Assembly: GCA_945906715.1 (NCBI GenBank)
Contig: CAMDRK010000001.1
Coordinates: forward strand, 1-45,920
Origin: Nitrospira lenta
GTDB taxonomy: Bacteria > Nitrospirota > Nitrospiria > Nitrospirales > Nitrospiraceae
Reading direction: 5' to 3'
Length of the DNA: 45,920 nucleotides
The number at the start of each line of letters is the position of its first letter. Within the stretch, counting starts at the first letter, position 1. The notes beneath the pieces are model-generated. The model was not told the origin of the DNA, searched no databases, and was given only the letters and a program-made list of their open reading frames with translations. This document shows, piece by piece, positions 1 through 8,342 of the stretch. The position numbers and the translations under genes were made by a program.

Positions 1-854
1 TCGGCCACGGCCTGCATGCTTCCAAGGATCGTCTCCAGCCGCTCGCCCTTTCCCAGTCCTACGCCGACCATGTGGTTCCGGCTCAGGGCTCCGGTGCAGG
101 TCAATACCAAGTCGCCGACGCCGGACAATCCGTAGAATGTTCGTGGATCAGCGCCCATCGCAACGCCCAACCGCACCATTTCCGTTACTCCACGCGTAAT
201 CAACGCAGCCCGCACATTATGACCAAGATCCAATCCATCCACCACGCCGGCTGCAAGTGCCATCACGTTTTTGAGCGCGCCGCCGAGCTGGACGCCCAGC
301 ACATCGTTATCGGCGTATACCCGAAAGGCCGGCGTCATCAGCACGGTCTGGAATGTCTTGACCAGCTCCTCATCACTCCCGGCTAAACAGAGCACCGCCG
401 GCTTCCCTGCACTGACTTCAGTCGCGAAGCTCGGACCGGACAACACCATGAGATCCCGGTGCATAACAGGCGGAAGCACATCGGTCATGACCTGAGTCAT
501 CAAATTCAATGTATCTTCTTCAATCCCCTTCGTCGCACTGACGAACGGGGTCGGGGTGGAAAGGGACTGGACCAACTCGCGCAGCACAGGACGTGCCACG
601 TGGGACGGCACCGCAAAAATCAGCCCTTCGCACCGCTCGGTAAGTTCCGACAACGATCTGGTCGCAACGAGCGATGGGGGAAGCGCTACACCGGAGAGGA
701 AGACCGGATTCTCGTGTTTCCCATTGATCGCAGCTACGACCTCTCGCTCATAGGCCCAGAGCCGAGTTTCAAGGCCTTTCTCCGCCAGATGTTTCGCCAG
801 GGCCGTACCCCAGGCACCGGCCCCGATGACTCCTATTCGGCTGATAGTCTGCAT
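1..854 (-). CDS. gpsA: Glycerol-3-phosphate dehydrogenase [NAD(P)+], 3'-truncated by window edge
   Basis: Cytosolic enzyme that reduces dihydroxyacetone phosphate to sn-glycerol 3-phosphate for phospholipid synthesis. Reading the minus strand from the ATG at 854 gives MQTISRIGVIGAGAWGTALA, with the N-terminal Rossmann glycine motif GxGxWG. Family motifs follow: a PSHVARPVLRE stretch, VSATKGIE, LSGPSFATEV, and GGALKNVMALAAG, which holds the catalytic lysine. About 284 of the usual ~330 residues lie inside the window, and the frame is still open at base 1. An AGGAT sequence lies just upstream of the ATG. The upstream gap holds a hairpin-rich repeat (881-1007) rather than an obvious promoter. 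The family assignment is secure. Confidence 0.95.
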   Translation of the reverse strand, partial: MQTISRIGVIGAGAWGTALAKHLAEKGLETRLWAYEREVVAAINGKHENPVFLSGVALPPSLVATRSLSELTERCEGLIFAVPSHVARPVLRELVQSLSTPTPFVSATKGIEEDTLNLMTQVMTDVLPPVMHRDLMVLSGPSFATEVSAGKPAVLCLAGSDEELVKTFQTVLMTPAFRVYADNDVLGVQLGGALKNVMALAAGVVDGLDLGHNVRAALITRGVTEMVRLGVAMGADPRTFYGLSGVGDLVLTCTGALSRNHMVGVGLGKGERLETILGSMQAVA

Positions 855-864
855 GCAGTGAATC

Positions 865-1007
865 CTAGCAGGAGGCTAAAACTGGTTCATCTGGTTGGTC
901 TGGTTGCTCTGGTTTGTTTATCTGGTTGATTTGGTTCTTCTGGTTTAGCTGGTTGGTCCGGTTCAACCAAATGAACGAAAAAAACCAAACAAACCAAAGC
1001 ACCCAGT
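865..1007. repeat. Word-tandem palindrome, CTGGTT type (W1), between gpsA and a divergent gene
   Basis: The left arm (881-960) is a run of CTGGTT/TTGGTT words spaced about 9-10 nt. The right arm (961-1007) carries the complement (AACCAAA, AACCAAAC). Together they can fold into a long imperfect hairpin. The element begins with the 8-mer CTAGCAGG at 865-872. Translating it yields low-complexity peptides rich in NQ and WLVWF, which are artefacts. It fills most of the 290-nt gap between gpsA and the divergent zinc-ribbon gene. Confidence 0.8.
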
Positions 1008-1143
1008 CAAGAGCAGGCGGATTATAGGAACCGCTTCTTTCACCTGTCAATGAACGAGAGGCGGTCCTTGCAATCCATCACGACATGAGAGACTCCACTG
1101 CGCTAGCAAACCGACGCACTTCCGTGTAGCCTAGGAACGATCT

Positions 1144-1509
1144 ATGAAACTCTGTCCTTCTTGCCGACGTGAGCTCCCGGAGATTAGCCGCTACTGTTCG
1201 CAGTGCGGTCAGCGGCTGCACGCAGACCCAGTTGAACTCCCCACGCCACCTGCGCCACCTGCGCCATCTGGACCGGGACAGCTCAACATCGAAGTGCTGT
1301 ATGGCATGGTGGCAATGCTATCCCTCGCGATCCTCTTCCCACCCTGGGAAACTCCGCCATCACAGGCTCCCGAATTCCTCGGCCTGCATTTCATCTTTTC
1401 GCCTCCCACAGCGGATGCCATCGTGAGCCGGCTGCTGCTGACAATCGAGGTCGTCACCATCGCCATCGCGGGGCTGTATGGATCTTTCTTCTTCCGGCAA
1501 AAACCCTGA
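1144..1509 (+). CDS. Small zinc-ribbon membrane protein
   Basis: A 121-residue protein of unknown function. Residues 4-22 form a treble-clef/zinc-ribbon signature (CPSC...CSQCG) that should bind one zinc ion. A proline-rich linker follows (about 32-46), then two hydrophobic stretches (about 50-67 and 95-116) that look like membrane helices. A cytoplasmic zinc ribbon tethered to the membrane is the likely topology. The start is the ATG at 1144, and no good ribosome binding site is visible. The stop codon directly abuts the left end of a MITE-like repeat (1510-1636). The zinc ribbon is clear; the role is not known. Confidence 0.7.
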   Translation: MKLCPSCRRELPEISRYCSQCGQRLHADPVELPTPPAPPAPSGPGQLNIEVLYGMVAMLSLAILFPPWETPPSQAPEFLGLHFIFSPPTADAIVSRLLLTIEVVTIAIAGLYGSFFFRQKP

Positions 1510-1636
1510 GCAGGAAGCTGAAAAAGCCCGCCAGCATCGTTCTCAGTCGCTCGTCTCCCTGCAACGTACCGCAAGGGTACGCTTCGGTCGCCGAACTCCC
1601 TGCGGCCTTGATGGACGGGCTTTTCGAGCATCCTGC
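1510..1636 (+). repeat. MITE-like 125-bp element, copy B1
   Basis: It starts GCAGGAAGCTGAAAAAG and ends TTTCGAGCATCCTGC, so its ends are near-perfect inverted repeats. The centre carries GTACCGCAAGGGTAC, another small palindrome. Related copies lie at 5371-5477, 5478-5603, 25789-25916 and 42286-42412. No coding capacity; it begins one base after the stop of the zinc-ribbon gene. Confidence 0.85.
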
Positions 1637-1969
1637 ACGCGATTATCCTATTGTCCTAGAGTGGGGACCAGTGAACTTTTATCGCATTCACGATGGATGG
1701 TGGACAACGGTGACATTGCGCTCGAGAAGCGCGAGGAGCGAGGCTCGTGAGATTAGGGGGACAGGTGAATAGGCTGAAGACTGAAGGTTGAGGTCCGAAA
1801 TTCCAAACCCTTCAGCCTGGGCCAGGATGCGGCTTGGAACGTGAGGTTGGTCATGCCAGCGAGCCTCTTGGTTGGCGGCCGGCTTGGTGGCGGAATCGTC
1901 ATAGGTGAGCGGAGCCGCTGCGAGCACAGCATGGATCAGATCTGTCAGAGCCTTACTAAGCCAGTCGTT
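1637..1969. other. Gap without a convincing gene; small hairpin at 1771-1818
   Basis: A weak minus-strand frame (1688-1927, 79 codons) exists, but it has no recognisable motif and I do not call it. A short word-type palindrome (AGGCTGAAGACTGAAGG at 1771 onward, CCTTCAGCCT near 1808) lies inside. Just before the IS end is a small perfect inverted repeat, TTACTAA/TTAGTAA (about 1953-1972), which partly overlaps the IS terminus. Confidence 0.4.
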
Positions 1970-3042
1970 AGTAAAGCCTCATGCGGCCGCATAGGCGCAT
2001 GAGGGTGCGTGAAAGAAACTGCGGACTCGCTGTGGCCGCTGTTGCAGGCTACGCAGGATGCCATGGGCGCGGGCTTTCAACTCCGTCTTCGTCCGGGCTG
2101 CGCCCCGGCCCAGTTTCCCTTTCACGTGCGCCCAGGCCAACTCGTCGGGATTCAGGTCGGGCGAATAGGGCGGCAGCACGTATAGCTCCAGCCGGCCGGC
2201 CTGCGCCGCGACAAACTGCTGCACCCGCTTGGCCTTGTGTGTGGGATGCCCATCCACAATGAGGACGATCTTGCGGGTCATACCGTGGATCAGTCGCCGC
2301 AGGAACTCACAGAAGACCACGGCGGTCACCCGGCGCTCAATGATCATGAAGCGACACTGCCCGTTCGCGTTGACAGCCGAAATCATGTTGAACCCAAATC
2401 GAGCGCCCGTGGTCTTGACCACCGGGGTCGTGCCCTTGAGCCCCCAGGTGGTGCCGGCAGGTGCATCGGAACGCACCCCCGATTCGTCGGCGAAGAAGAT
2501 GGCAGCTCCCTCCTGCTTGGCTTGCGCGACAATCGCGGGATAGGCCTCCGTTCGCCACCGCTTCACGAGGATCGGATCCTGTTGCCAAGCGCGATAGAGG
2601 GGACGCTGGGGGGTGAAACCCAGCCGCCCCATCAGGCGGCCCACTGAGACTTCCGATAGACGCACGCCAAACTGACGCCGGATCACTTCCCGAATGATCG
2701 TCAACGTCCACAGGGCATATTCGAACTGTAATTGCTGGGGCGTCTTCGTGCGTACGATGCGCGCCAGTCTGGCCATCTGCACACCAGTCAGCTTGGTCGG
2801 AGCGCCGGGGATGGGCTTGGCCTTCAACGCGTTCACGCCGCCCGTGTGGTAGGCCGCGAGCCATCGGTAGATCGTCCGCCGGTTGAGCCCCAGGCCAGCT
2901 CCCACGAACTCGGGACTTTCGCCCGCTTCAACCCGCTGCACGGCGCTCCGCCGCACTTGCTCCAGGGCCTGATGGGACAACGTCCGCGCATCGAACGTCT
3001 TCTTACATCGCATGCGTGCATATTAGCACATGAGGCTTTACT
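1970..3042 (-). mobile_element. IS630-family insertion sequence, apparently intact
   Basis: A 1073-bp element bounded by a perfect 14-bp inverted repeat: AGTAAAGCCTCATG at 1970-1983 and its complement CATGAGGCTTTACT at 3029-3042. It holds one uninterrupted transposase gene on the minus strand whose stop codon lies within the left terminal repeat. The family normally duplicates a TA dinucleotide. TA precedes GTAAAG on the left (1969-1970), but I do not see a clean TA on the right, so the exact ends may shift by one or two bases. Perfect repeats and an open frame suggest a fairly recent insertion. Confidence 0.85.
1979..3013 (-). CDS. IS630-family DDE transposase
   Basis: A 344-residue transposase that cuts and pastes its own element. 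The N-terminal ~60 residues form a helix-turn-helix (GLNRRTIYRWL) for terminal-repeat binding. A winged-helix-like middle follows (LSEVSVGRLMGRLGFTPQRP). The DDE catalytic core is complete: D176 in ADESG, D254 in VDGHPTHK and E291 in PPYSPDLNPDE, with typical IS630/Tc1 spacing. Length matches single-frame IS630 transposases, and there is no frameshift. It starts at ATG 3013, and its stop sits inside the inverted repeat. Activity is plausible but unproven. Confidence 0.93.
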   Translation of the reverse strand: MRCKKTFDARTLSHQALEQVRRSAVQRVEAGESPEFVGAGLGLNRRTIYRWLAAYHTGGVNALKAKPIPGAPTKLTGVQMARLARIVRTKTPQQLQFEYALWTLTIIREVIRRQFGVRLSEVSVGRLMGRLGFTPQRPLYRAWQQDPILVKRWRTEAYPAIVAQAKQEGAAIFFADESGVRSDAPAGTTWGLKGTTPVVKTTGARFGFNMISAVNANGQCRFMIIERRVTAVVFCEFLRRLIHGMTRKIVLIVDGHPTHKAKRVQQFVAAQAGRLELYVLPPYSPDLNPDELAWAHVKGKLGRGAARTKTELKARAHGILRSLQQRPQRVRSFFHAPSCAYAAA

Positions 3043-3097
3043 TGTGTATAGCTTAATAAATAAGGAGATTGGGCAGGCTGACGGCCAATGATTCGCT

Positions 3098-3898
3098 TTA
3101 GTCGAGGGCCAGCGTCAGACACTTCGCCGAGCCGCCCGATTTCATGAATTCATCGAGCGGGACTGGATGGGGAAGGTAGCCGCGCGAGGCCAACAGAAAT
3201 GCTGTTTCCGGACAACCTGCCGGCAACACGAGGTGTTTTCCGACACAGACAGCATTACAGGCAAACCTGAGAGCCTCAGCTTCCGGCGGCACGAGACGTC
3301 TGGCAGGGGCAATCCGTTCAGCAAGAACCTCCTGCCCATAGCGATCGAAAGCGGGAGGGAAATACAGGAGATCACCACCGCTCAAGGGGCACAAACAGGT
3401 ATCGAGGTGATAGAACCGATTGTCGACCAGTTCGAGGGGAATAATCTCTCGATGAAACCAGTCGCTGAGCGTCGAGTAGACACGAATATCCGATCGTTGT
3501 CGGTAACCTCCAAACCAGATGTCGGGAAATCCCAAGAGGTCGCCGGCCCCCTCGAAGAAGCTGCCAGGATCCAGCGTGACGACTTCGTACCCTTGCGCAC
3601 GAAACCAGTCCGCAAAGTAGACCTCTTCCTTCTGCCGTTCGACATAACGGAAACGGCTTGGCACCGCTTTGCCTCCAGCGACGATGCCGGCATTCGCTGT
3701 GAACACCAGGTCGGGCAGTCCCGGCACCGGTTTCATCCGCTCCAGAATCGCGCCGACATCCTGTTCGAGCACTTGCATAAGATGGTGCCACTGGCGGATG
3801 GCCTCATCCGAGTTGACGGCATTTGAACGGCGCATCCAGGGGTTAATCTCGTATTCGATTTTGAAGTAGTCCGGTGGGCAAACGAGCAGGCGACTCAT
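3098..3898 (-). CDS. Arginine dihydrolase-like guanidino-group hydrolase (ArgZ/AgrE N-terminal type)
   Basis: A 266-residue member of the amidinotransferase / dimethylarginine dimethylaminohydrolase superfamily. Visible catalytic elements are FEGAGD (E116, D120), H164 in YHLDTC and the nucleophile C260 in GGSAKCL. The N-terminal INPWM (N19) and FTANAG (N69) match the cyanobacterial arginine dihydrolase ArgZ/AgrE, which turns arginine into ornithine, CO2 and two ammonia; this match is from memory. A LOR/SDH gene lies immediately upstream on the same strand, and in cyanobacteria the same domain is fused to ArgZ. That context supports an arginine-to-ornithine role over methylarginine hydrolysis. 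I chose ATG 3898, with GGAGG two bases upstream; a GTG at 3907 is an alternative. Confidence 0.8.
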   Translation of the reverse strand: MSRLLVCPPDYFKIEYEINPWMRRSNAVNSDEAIRQWHHLMQVLEQDVGAILERMKPVPGLPDLVFTANAGIVAGGKAVPSRFRYVERQKEEVYFADWFRAQGYEVVTLDPGSFFEGAGDLLGFPDIWFGGYRQRSDIRVYSTLSDWFHREIIPLELVDNRFYHLDTCLCPLSGGDLLYFPPAFDRYGQEVLAERIAPARRLVPPEAEALRFACNAVCVGKHLVLPAGCPETAFLLASRGYLPHPVPLDEFMKSGGSAKCLTLALD

Positions 3899-3920
3899 GG
3901 CCTCCACCCCGGCAACCCGT

Positions 3921-4015
3921 GAGACGTAAAACGTGAAACGTGAAACGTAGGACTATCAAGTGCCCGCCTTCCCGAGAAATCTTTACATTTCACGTTTCAC
4001 CTTTTACCTTTCACG
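3921..4015. repeat. Word-tandem palindrome, ACGTGAAA type (W2)
   Basis: The left arm (3921-3949) repeats ACGTGAAACGTGAAACGT. The right arm (3982-4015) repeats its complement (TTTCACGTTTCACC..TTTCACG). The arms can pair into a long hairpin. The right arm overlaps the last codons of the upstream LOR/SDH gene (stop at 4004), so that gene's final residues come from the repeat. It sits between the LOR/SDH and arginine dihydrolase genes and could attenuate transcription between them. Confidence 0.75.
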
Positions 4016-5263
4016 CATCGTTGAGCATCCTGCGAGCTCACGCGCCAGCTCGCGGAGGAACGACGCGGCGTCCATGACCAGCCCGACAGCCTGAAAACTT
4101 CCTCGATCTGCAAGTTTCGTCGGGACAGCTGGATTGACATCGACGCAGACGGATGGGATCGTAGCAGGCAACAAATTACCCGTCGCCACCGCGTGCAGCG
4201 TCGAGGCGACGAGCAAAGCCATTCCGATACCGGGGATTGCCTCCCGCATGGCTGCCTGGGCTTCCAGTGAATCCGTAATCACGCCAGGCAATGGGCCGTC
4301 ATCGCGAATCGTACCGGCCATGACGACCTGGACACCCCGTCTGACACAGGCCGCCATAATTCCGGTCTTGATGACTCCTGACTTGACCGCTGCTTCGAAG
4401 CTGCCGATGGCCCTGATCCGATTAATGGTTCGCAGATGGTGTTCATGCCCATGCGGCACAACGCGGCCAGCCGCATGCCCGTAGCCGAGGGACGTGCCAT
4501 AGAGATCGACTTCCATATCATGAGCCGGCAGCGCATTCCCGCAGAACAAGACATGGATGAATTCTTCATCTATGAGCCATGCCAGAGCCTCGCGCCCACC
4601 GGCGTGAACGATCGCCGGGCCTCCCGCAAGCAGCACCTTGTTGCCGGCTTTCCCCTCACGGAATCCTATTCGCAACTGCACGAGACGCTTGGCGATGTCG
4701 CCGATGACGCGCCCATGAGGACGTTCGGATGAGACCTGCGATTCCATGAAGCTGAATACGTCGCGGTTACGTGGCCGTTGGAGCGGGATGACCCGCACAC
4801 CCTCACGGCCGATCACAACCTGATCTCCCTGCTTCACCTCTCCCATCGGAACAGTCCTCGCAGTCAGACGAACCGGGTACACGAGAATTCCCAGATCCAT
4901 CTCGATTCCCTCCACCTCCACCCACTGGTCACGCACTCGCACCTGGGTGGGTAAATGGGTGGTCGCGTAGAACTCCTCTGGAAAGATACCCTCCGCCGGC
5001 GCCGCCGCCAGCCGGCAATCCCGTTCATTCTCGACTGACGCACCGTGAGGTTGAATGGCATGAAGAATCTCGCTGAGCAGTTTCGCAGAGGAAGCCTGTA
5101 CCATGACTCTAGCCCGCGACGGCTCCTCGCGGGTCTTGCCAATCTGCATATCTTGAAGATCGAATGTTCCTCCCATCATCAAAATCGTGTCCAGCACCTT
5201 CGCCAGGATCAACGAGTCGATGATATGCCCTTGGAGTAGGACGGTTTCTTGATCATGTAACAT
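4004..5263 (-). CDS. LOR/SDH-domain protein, probable ornithine cyclodeaminase (TIGR00300 type)
   Basis: A 419-residue protein matching the LOR/SDH bifunctional-domain family. Archaeal members, and the C-terminal half of cyanobacterial AgrE/ArgZ, convert ornithine to proline and ammonia with bound NAD. The N-terminal ~100 residues match the family's small domain (HIIDSLILAKVLDTI, MGGTFDLQDMQIG). The C-terminal part holds the probable nucleotide-binding region (KVLLAGGPAIVHAGG, LFCGNALPAHDMEVD, YGTSLG). ATG 5263 has GGGAGG seven bases upstream. The arginine dihydrolase-like gene follows downstream, giving a two-gene arginine-to-proline cassette. The last residues (MRER) fall in repeat W2. Ornithine cyclodeaminase activity is inferred from family and context. 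Confidence 0.82.
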   Translation of the reverse strand: MLHDQETVLLQGHIIDSLILAKVLDTILMMGGTFDLQDMQIGKTREEPSRARVMVQASSAKLLSEILHAIQPHGASVENERDCRLAAAPAEGIFPEEFYATTHLPTQVRVRDQWVEVEGIEMDLGILVYPVRLTARTVPMGEVKQGDQVVIGREGVRVIPLQRPRNRDVFSFMESQVSSERPHGRVIGDIAKRLVQLRIGFREGKAGNKVLLAGGPAIVHAGGREALAWLIDEEFIHVLFCGNALPAHDMEVDLYGTSLGYGHAAGRVVPHGHEHHLRTINRIRAIGSFEAAVKSGVIKTGIMAACVRRGVQVVMAGTIRDDGPLPGVITDSLEAQAAMREAIPGIGMALLVASTLHAVATGNLLPATIPSVCVDVNPAVPTKLADRGSFQAVGLVMDAASFLRELARELAGCSTMRER

Positions 5264-5370
5264 ACGTCAACCTCCCACTCTTCTATGGATAGGCTCCGCA
5301 CAGATTCTACCACCCAATTCAATCGCTGCCGATCTCCGGCGGTGAAGAACTCGCAAAGCGCTCAACCATG

Positions 5371-5603
5371 TACAAGCTGCTCAAAATGGCCGCCCAACAA
5401 GGCCGCAGGCGAAAAGAAACCGGAGGCGTAGCCTCTCGGCTACGTTGAGGATTTGTTCGAGTCGAGAACGACGCTATGCAGGCTGCTCAAAATGCTCCGA
5501 TAGCAAGGCCGCAGGCGAGTGAACACCGGAGGCGTACCCTCTGGGTACGCTGAGGATTTTCACGACCCGAGAACGAAGCTAGCGGACATTTTCAGCAGCC
5601 TGC
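5371..5603 (-). repeat. Two tandem copies of the MITE-like 125-bp element (B2, B3)
   Basis: Two head-to-tail minus-strand copies, 5371-5477 (left end degraded) and 5478-5603 (complete). Both share the outer ends CAGG(A/C)TGCTGAAAA / TTTTGAGCAGC(C/T)TG, the central GTACCCAGAGGGTAC-like palindrome and the sequence GCGGCCTTG. The outer end of B3 overlaps the last eight codons of truD. The remaining gap to the LOR/SDH start (5264-5370) shows no gene. Confidence 0.85.
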
Positions 5604-6628
5604 GAGTCGGTCTTCATGAGTTCGCGAAGTACGCTGGTCGCATAAGCGCCGGGTGGGAGCGAAAAAGAAAGCGTGAGCACAGTGCCTTCCAGAGCCCACT
5701 CCAAATCGGCAAGGGGGATTCGGAACGAGCGCCGTTCACCGCGAAACCCGCAGGACTTCGCGGCTTCGGTAAGACCCTCCGGTGTCGCCCCGCTCTCGAC
5801 AACCACAGCCCGTTCGATTTCACCCGGTTCCCCGCTGGCCCATGAGGCGCGTGATCCGAACAAGATACCGGTGGGACTGATTTCGAACCGGTCGGCCCGT
5901 GGCTGTTCCGCCGCGGCATCCTCAACCAGAAAACAGGCGCCGTTCTCCATCTTCATAGCCCAGTCTCCAACCAGGATACGATCGAGTCGATCCAGGCGTC
6001 GGGCCAACATGTCATTAAAGAAATGCGATTGATAGGCGTTGAGGTACCACATGCGCTTGGACCGGCTCAGCCTGTTTCGACGAGCAGAGTCCACCAGGAG
6101 TTCGGCACCAGTCTGGTAATTCTGTCCGCTCCGCCCTTGCCGTTGCGGGCCGAAATAGTTCGGCACGCCTCGTTGCACCAATATGTCCGTGACCAGGGGC
6201 ACCGTCTCACGAGCGTGCGGGGCGACATCCCGAATCACCAACCGAAAGTGATTGCCTGCATGGTGCCCAGGGCGCAAGCGATTACGATGCCAGCCCAGCA
6301 CCTCCACAGACAAGAGCTGCTCGTCCAATTTCAGCCGTTCCAGCCGTTCAGGCGGGACGCCGAGAAGTGAGATCATCTGTGTGGTCACAGCCCGGGCGTC
6401 TTTGAGACCTGCTACTCCGATCGCTTGCGCTTTCATCCCCAAGACCGAAGACAGTCGCAGGACGAGATCCGGAGTCGAGATCAGACGTTTTCTAATTTTA
6501 ATGTAGAGATGCTCACCCTCTCCGCAAGGAAGATAGAGCGGACGTTCTTCGACCTGGAAGTCTTCCGGAACAGTCCGCATCTGTCCGCCAATGCCTGGCA
6601 GTGCCGCTGTCAAATAAGGCATGGTCAT
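5579..6628 (-). CDS. truD: tRNA pseudouridine(13) synthase TruD
   Basis: Isomerises uridine 13 in tRNA to pseudouridine. The TruD signature GLKDARA carries the catalytic aspartate (D77 counted from the ATG at 6628). FGPQRQGRSG matches the conserved active-site FGxxRFG-type motif, and the N-terminal VPEDFQVEE is also typical. Length (349 aa) suits the family. An open frame extends to 6682, but family alignment favours ATG 6628 or 6622. The last residues (QAAENVR) and the TAG stop are encoded by the end of the MITE-like repeat, so the native C-terminus has been replaced. The gene is divergent from the gene at 6724. Confidence 0.92.
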   Translation of the reverse strand: MTMPYLTAALPGIGGQMRTVPEDFQVEERPLYLPCGEGEHLYIKIRKRLISTPDLVLRLSSVLGMKAQAIGVAGLKDARAVTTQMISLLGVPPERLERLKLDEQLLSVEVLGWHRNRLRPGHHAGNHFRLVIRDVAPHARETVPLVTDILVQRGVPNYFGPQRQGRSGQNYQTGAELLVDSARRNRLSRSKRMWYLNAYQSHFFNDMLARRLDRLDRILVGDWAMKMENGACFLVEDAAAEQPRADRFEISPTGILFGSRASWASGEPGEIERAVVVESGATPEGLTEAAKSCGFRGERRSFRIPLADLEWALEGTVLTLSFSLPPGAYATSVLRELMKTDSQAAENVR

Positions 6629-6723
6629 GGTGCAAGAGACCTCTTCTTCATTCGCACGTGATCGCCCTCGCCACTCAGTCAATCTCGATAGGGGTCAAGC
6701 GACGTGCATGGTATACTTTCTCC

Positions 6724-7401
6724 ATGGTTTTTGGCCAAGCCTCCAACCCAAATATCTGTTCCAAGCATCATGCACTGATACGCGGTCGGCCTGATACACC
6801 GCTGTTAGCGGCAGGGATGTTCCTCACTGTATTAACATATGGTCTCTTCCCTGGGGACTCGTTGGGTAGAGAGAGCACGGTCTTTCAACAGTTCACCCGG
6901 CACATCGACCGGCAGATCCATACAGACAAACAGGCCTTTGCCCAAGCGAACCGCTGTGTCTCGTGGTTTTACAGAGAGAAAAAGGCCCCTCCTCCGTCCG
7001 CACAAGGAATCAGCTGGAATGCCATTCCTGCGTCCCAGTCCGAGATGGATTGCCTTCATGCCTATCCAAACGGGATGGACGGTGCGCGCGATGACTTTGC
7101 CAAGACACAGACTATTCTTGCGGTCAGTCTGACCTTCTACGAATTCGCCTTGGTTGCCGACCGGAATGACGATGCAATCTACAATCCCACAGAAATCACA
7201 GATTTGCTCCGCTCCCTCTCCCTCTCGTACTATGATGGAGAACCACCCTCAAAGCAGGTCACGGCACTCACGGAACAATTCGACAACTGGCACCGCAGCC
7301 GCAACATGGACGCCTTAATGCAAGGCATGAGCGATCTCTATGCACGAGGCTATCGCGTAACCCCATCCGATCGCGTTGAGCTGGATCGGGTGATGGGATG
7401 A
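6724..7401 (+). CDS. Unknown probably exported protein with an EF-hand-like loop
   Basis: I do not recognise the family. Starting from ATG 6724 it has 225 residues. A hydrophobic stretch (PLLAAGMFLTVLTYGLF) suggests a signal anchor or a signal peptide from an internal start at ATG 6818. A TATACT box at 6712-6717 would place transcription start near 6724, which favours the internal start. A segment reading DRNDDAIYNPTE has acidic or oxygen-bearing residues at positions 1, 3, 5 and 12, like an EF-hand calcium loop. The stop overlaps the metallophosphoesterase start by four bases (ATGA), so the two are probably translated together. Confidence 0.65.
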   Translation: MVFGQASNPNICSKHHALIRGRPDTPLLAAGMFLTVLTYGLFPGDSLGRESTVFQQFTRHIDRQIHTDKQAFAQANRCVSWFYREKKAPPPSAQGISWNAIPASQSEMDCLHAYPNGMDGARDDFAKTQTILAVSLTFYEFALVADRNDDAIYNPTEITDLLRSLSLSYYDGEPPSKQVTALTEQFDNWHRSRNMDALMQGMSDLYARGYRVTPSDRVELDRVMG

Positions 7402-8252
7402 CCAGGCACGAGAAATCCTGGCCCGATCAAGCCCGTTCCTTTATCGGATATTGTCTGAGCGAACCTCTCTACCGGCTCTTTAGTCTCGTTCCCGACTGGG
7501 AAGTGGGACTTTCCAGACACGAGATTTCACAACTCAGCTACGCTCACAACCCTTTGGCCGGTCGACGAGCCGTTCATCTGAGCGATCTGCATCTCGATCG
7601 TTATCTGCCACGGCACGATCGCATCGTCGCCACCGTCGGCGAGCTCCGACCCGACTGGATCTTTATCACCGGCGACCTGCTCAACGTGCCGGAGGGTCTA
7701 CCCCATGTATTTCGATTTCTCGCCGGCTTGCGCACAATTGCGCCGGTCTTCGTTACGTTGGGCAACCATGACCATTACAGCGGCGTGCCGATCGATCGAT
7801 ATTGCGAACTCGCCGATCGCCACAAGATCACCCTCTTGATCAATCAGACTACCTTCATTTCCACAGACGGCGGCGAGATCGCCATTGTCGGCGTCGACGA
7901 TCCCTCATTGCATCGGGCCGACTTGCGCTGCCTCCCGCCTCGCGCAAAGGACAGATACGTCCTCTTGCTGGCCCATGCGCCGAACATCCTCGACCAGCTG
8001 GAAGACCACCACTCCGTCGATCTGATCCTCTGCGGGCACAGTCACGGAGGCCAGTGGCGCATACCGGGCGTACCGACGTTCTGGCTCCCGCCCGGATGCA
8101 ATGGGCGGATCGATGGACATCACGGAAAGCCTGGCCGCCAGCTCTATGTCAATCGTGGGCTCGGATGGTCGTTTCTTCCGCTGCGGTGGAATTGCACACC
8201 GGAAATCGCCTGCGTTGAATGGGTCAACGAACAGGCTCACCCAGCAGGCTGA
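7398..8252 (+). CDS. Metallophosphoesterase (calcineurin-like, YkuE/YaeI type)
   Basis: A 284-residue calcineurin-fold phosphoesterase with the complete dimetal site: D63-x-H65 in LSDLHLD, D93 in GDLLN, N123-H124 in GNHDHY, H193 in AHAPN and H214/H216 in GHSHGGQ. Relatives related to YkuE and YaeI are membrane-associated hydrolases of lipid-linked substrates such as UDP-diacylglucosamine or other phosphodiesters. The actual substrate cannot be read from the sequence. The start overlaps the preceding unknown gene by four bases. The stop TGA lies in the left arm of palindrome W3. Confidence 0.88.
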   Translation: MTRHEKSWPDQARSFIGYCLSEPLYRLFSLVPDWEVGLSRHEISQLSYAHNPLAGRRAVHLSDLHLDRYLPRHDRIVATVGELRPDWIFITGDLLNVPEGLPHVFRFLAGLRTIAPVFVTLGNHDHYSGVPIDRYCELADRHKITLLINQTTFISTDGGEIAIVGVDDPSLHRADLRCLPPRAKDRYVLLLAHAPNILDQLEDHHSVDLILCGHSHGGQWRIPGVPTFWLPPGCNGRIDGHHGKPGRQLYVNRGLGWSFLPLRWNCTPEIACVEWVNEQAHPAG

Positions 8253-8316
8253 AGGCCGAAGGCCGGGATTCGAAAGTTCGAACACTTCAGCCTTCGGTCT
8301 TCAGCCTACAGCCTGC
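8244..8316. repeat. Word-tandem palindrome, AGGCTGAAGG type (W3), between convergent genes
   Basis: Arms GCAGGCTGAAGGCCGAAGG and CCTTCGGTCTTCAGCC plus ACAGCCTGC can form a long stem. A second short palindrome, TTCGAAAGTTCGAA, sits in the loop. It lies between the convergent metallophosphoesterase and HEAT-repeat genes, so it could terminate both transcripts. There is no T-tract typical of an intrinsic terminator. Confidence 0.7.
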
Positions 8317-8342
8317 TTCGCCTATTCGAAACGATTCCATAA

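Noticed and set aside
865..1050. Frames rich in NQ or WVWLV through the repeat blocks (also at 3545-type loci such as 23545-23736 and 24004-24210)
   Set aside because: They translate tandem words of intergenic palindromes; there is no ribosome binding site and no homologous family.
2337..2864. Second coding frame inside the transposase
   Set aside because: It is an in-phase-shifted shadow of the DDE transposase; no family signal and no evidence of programmed frameshifting.
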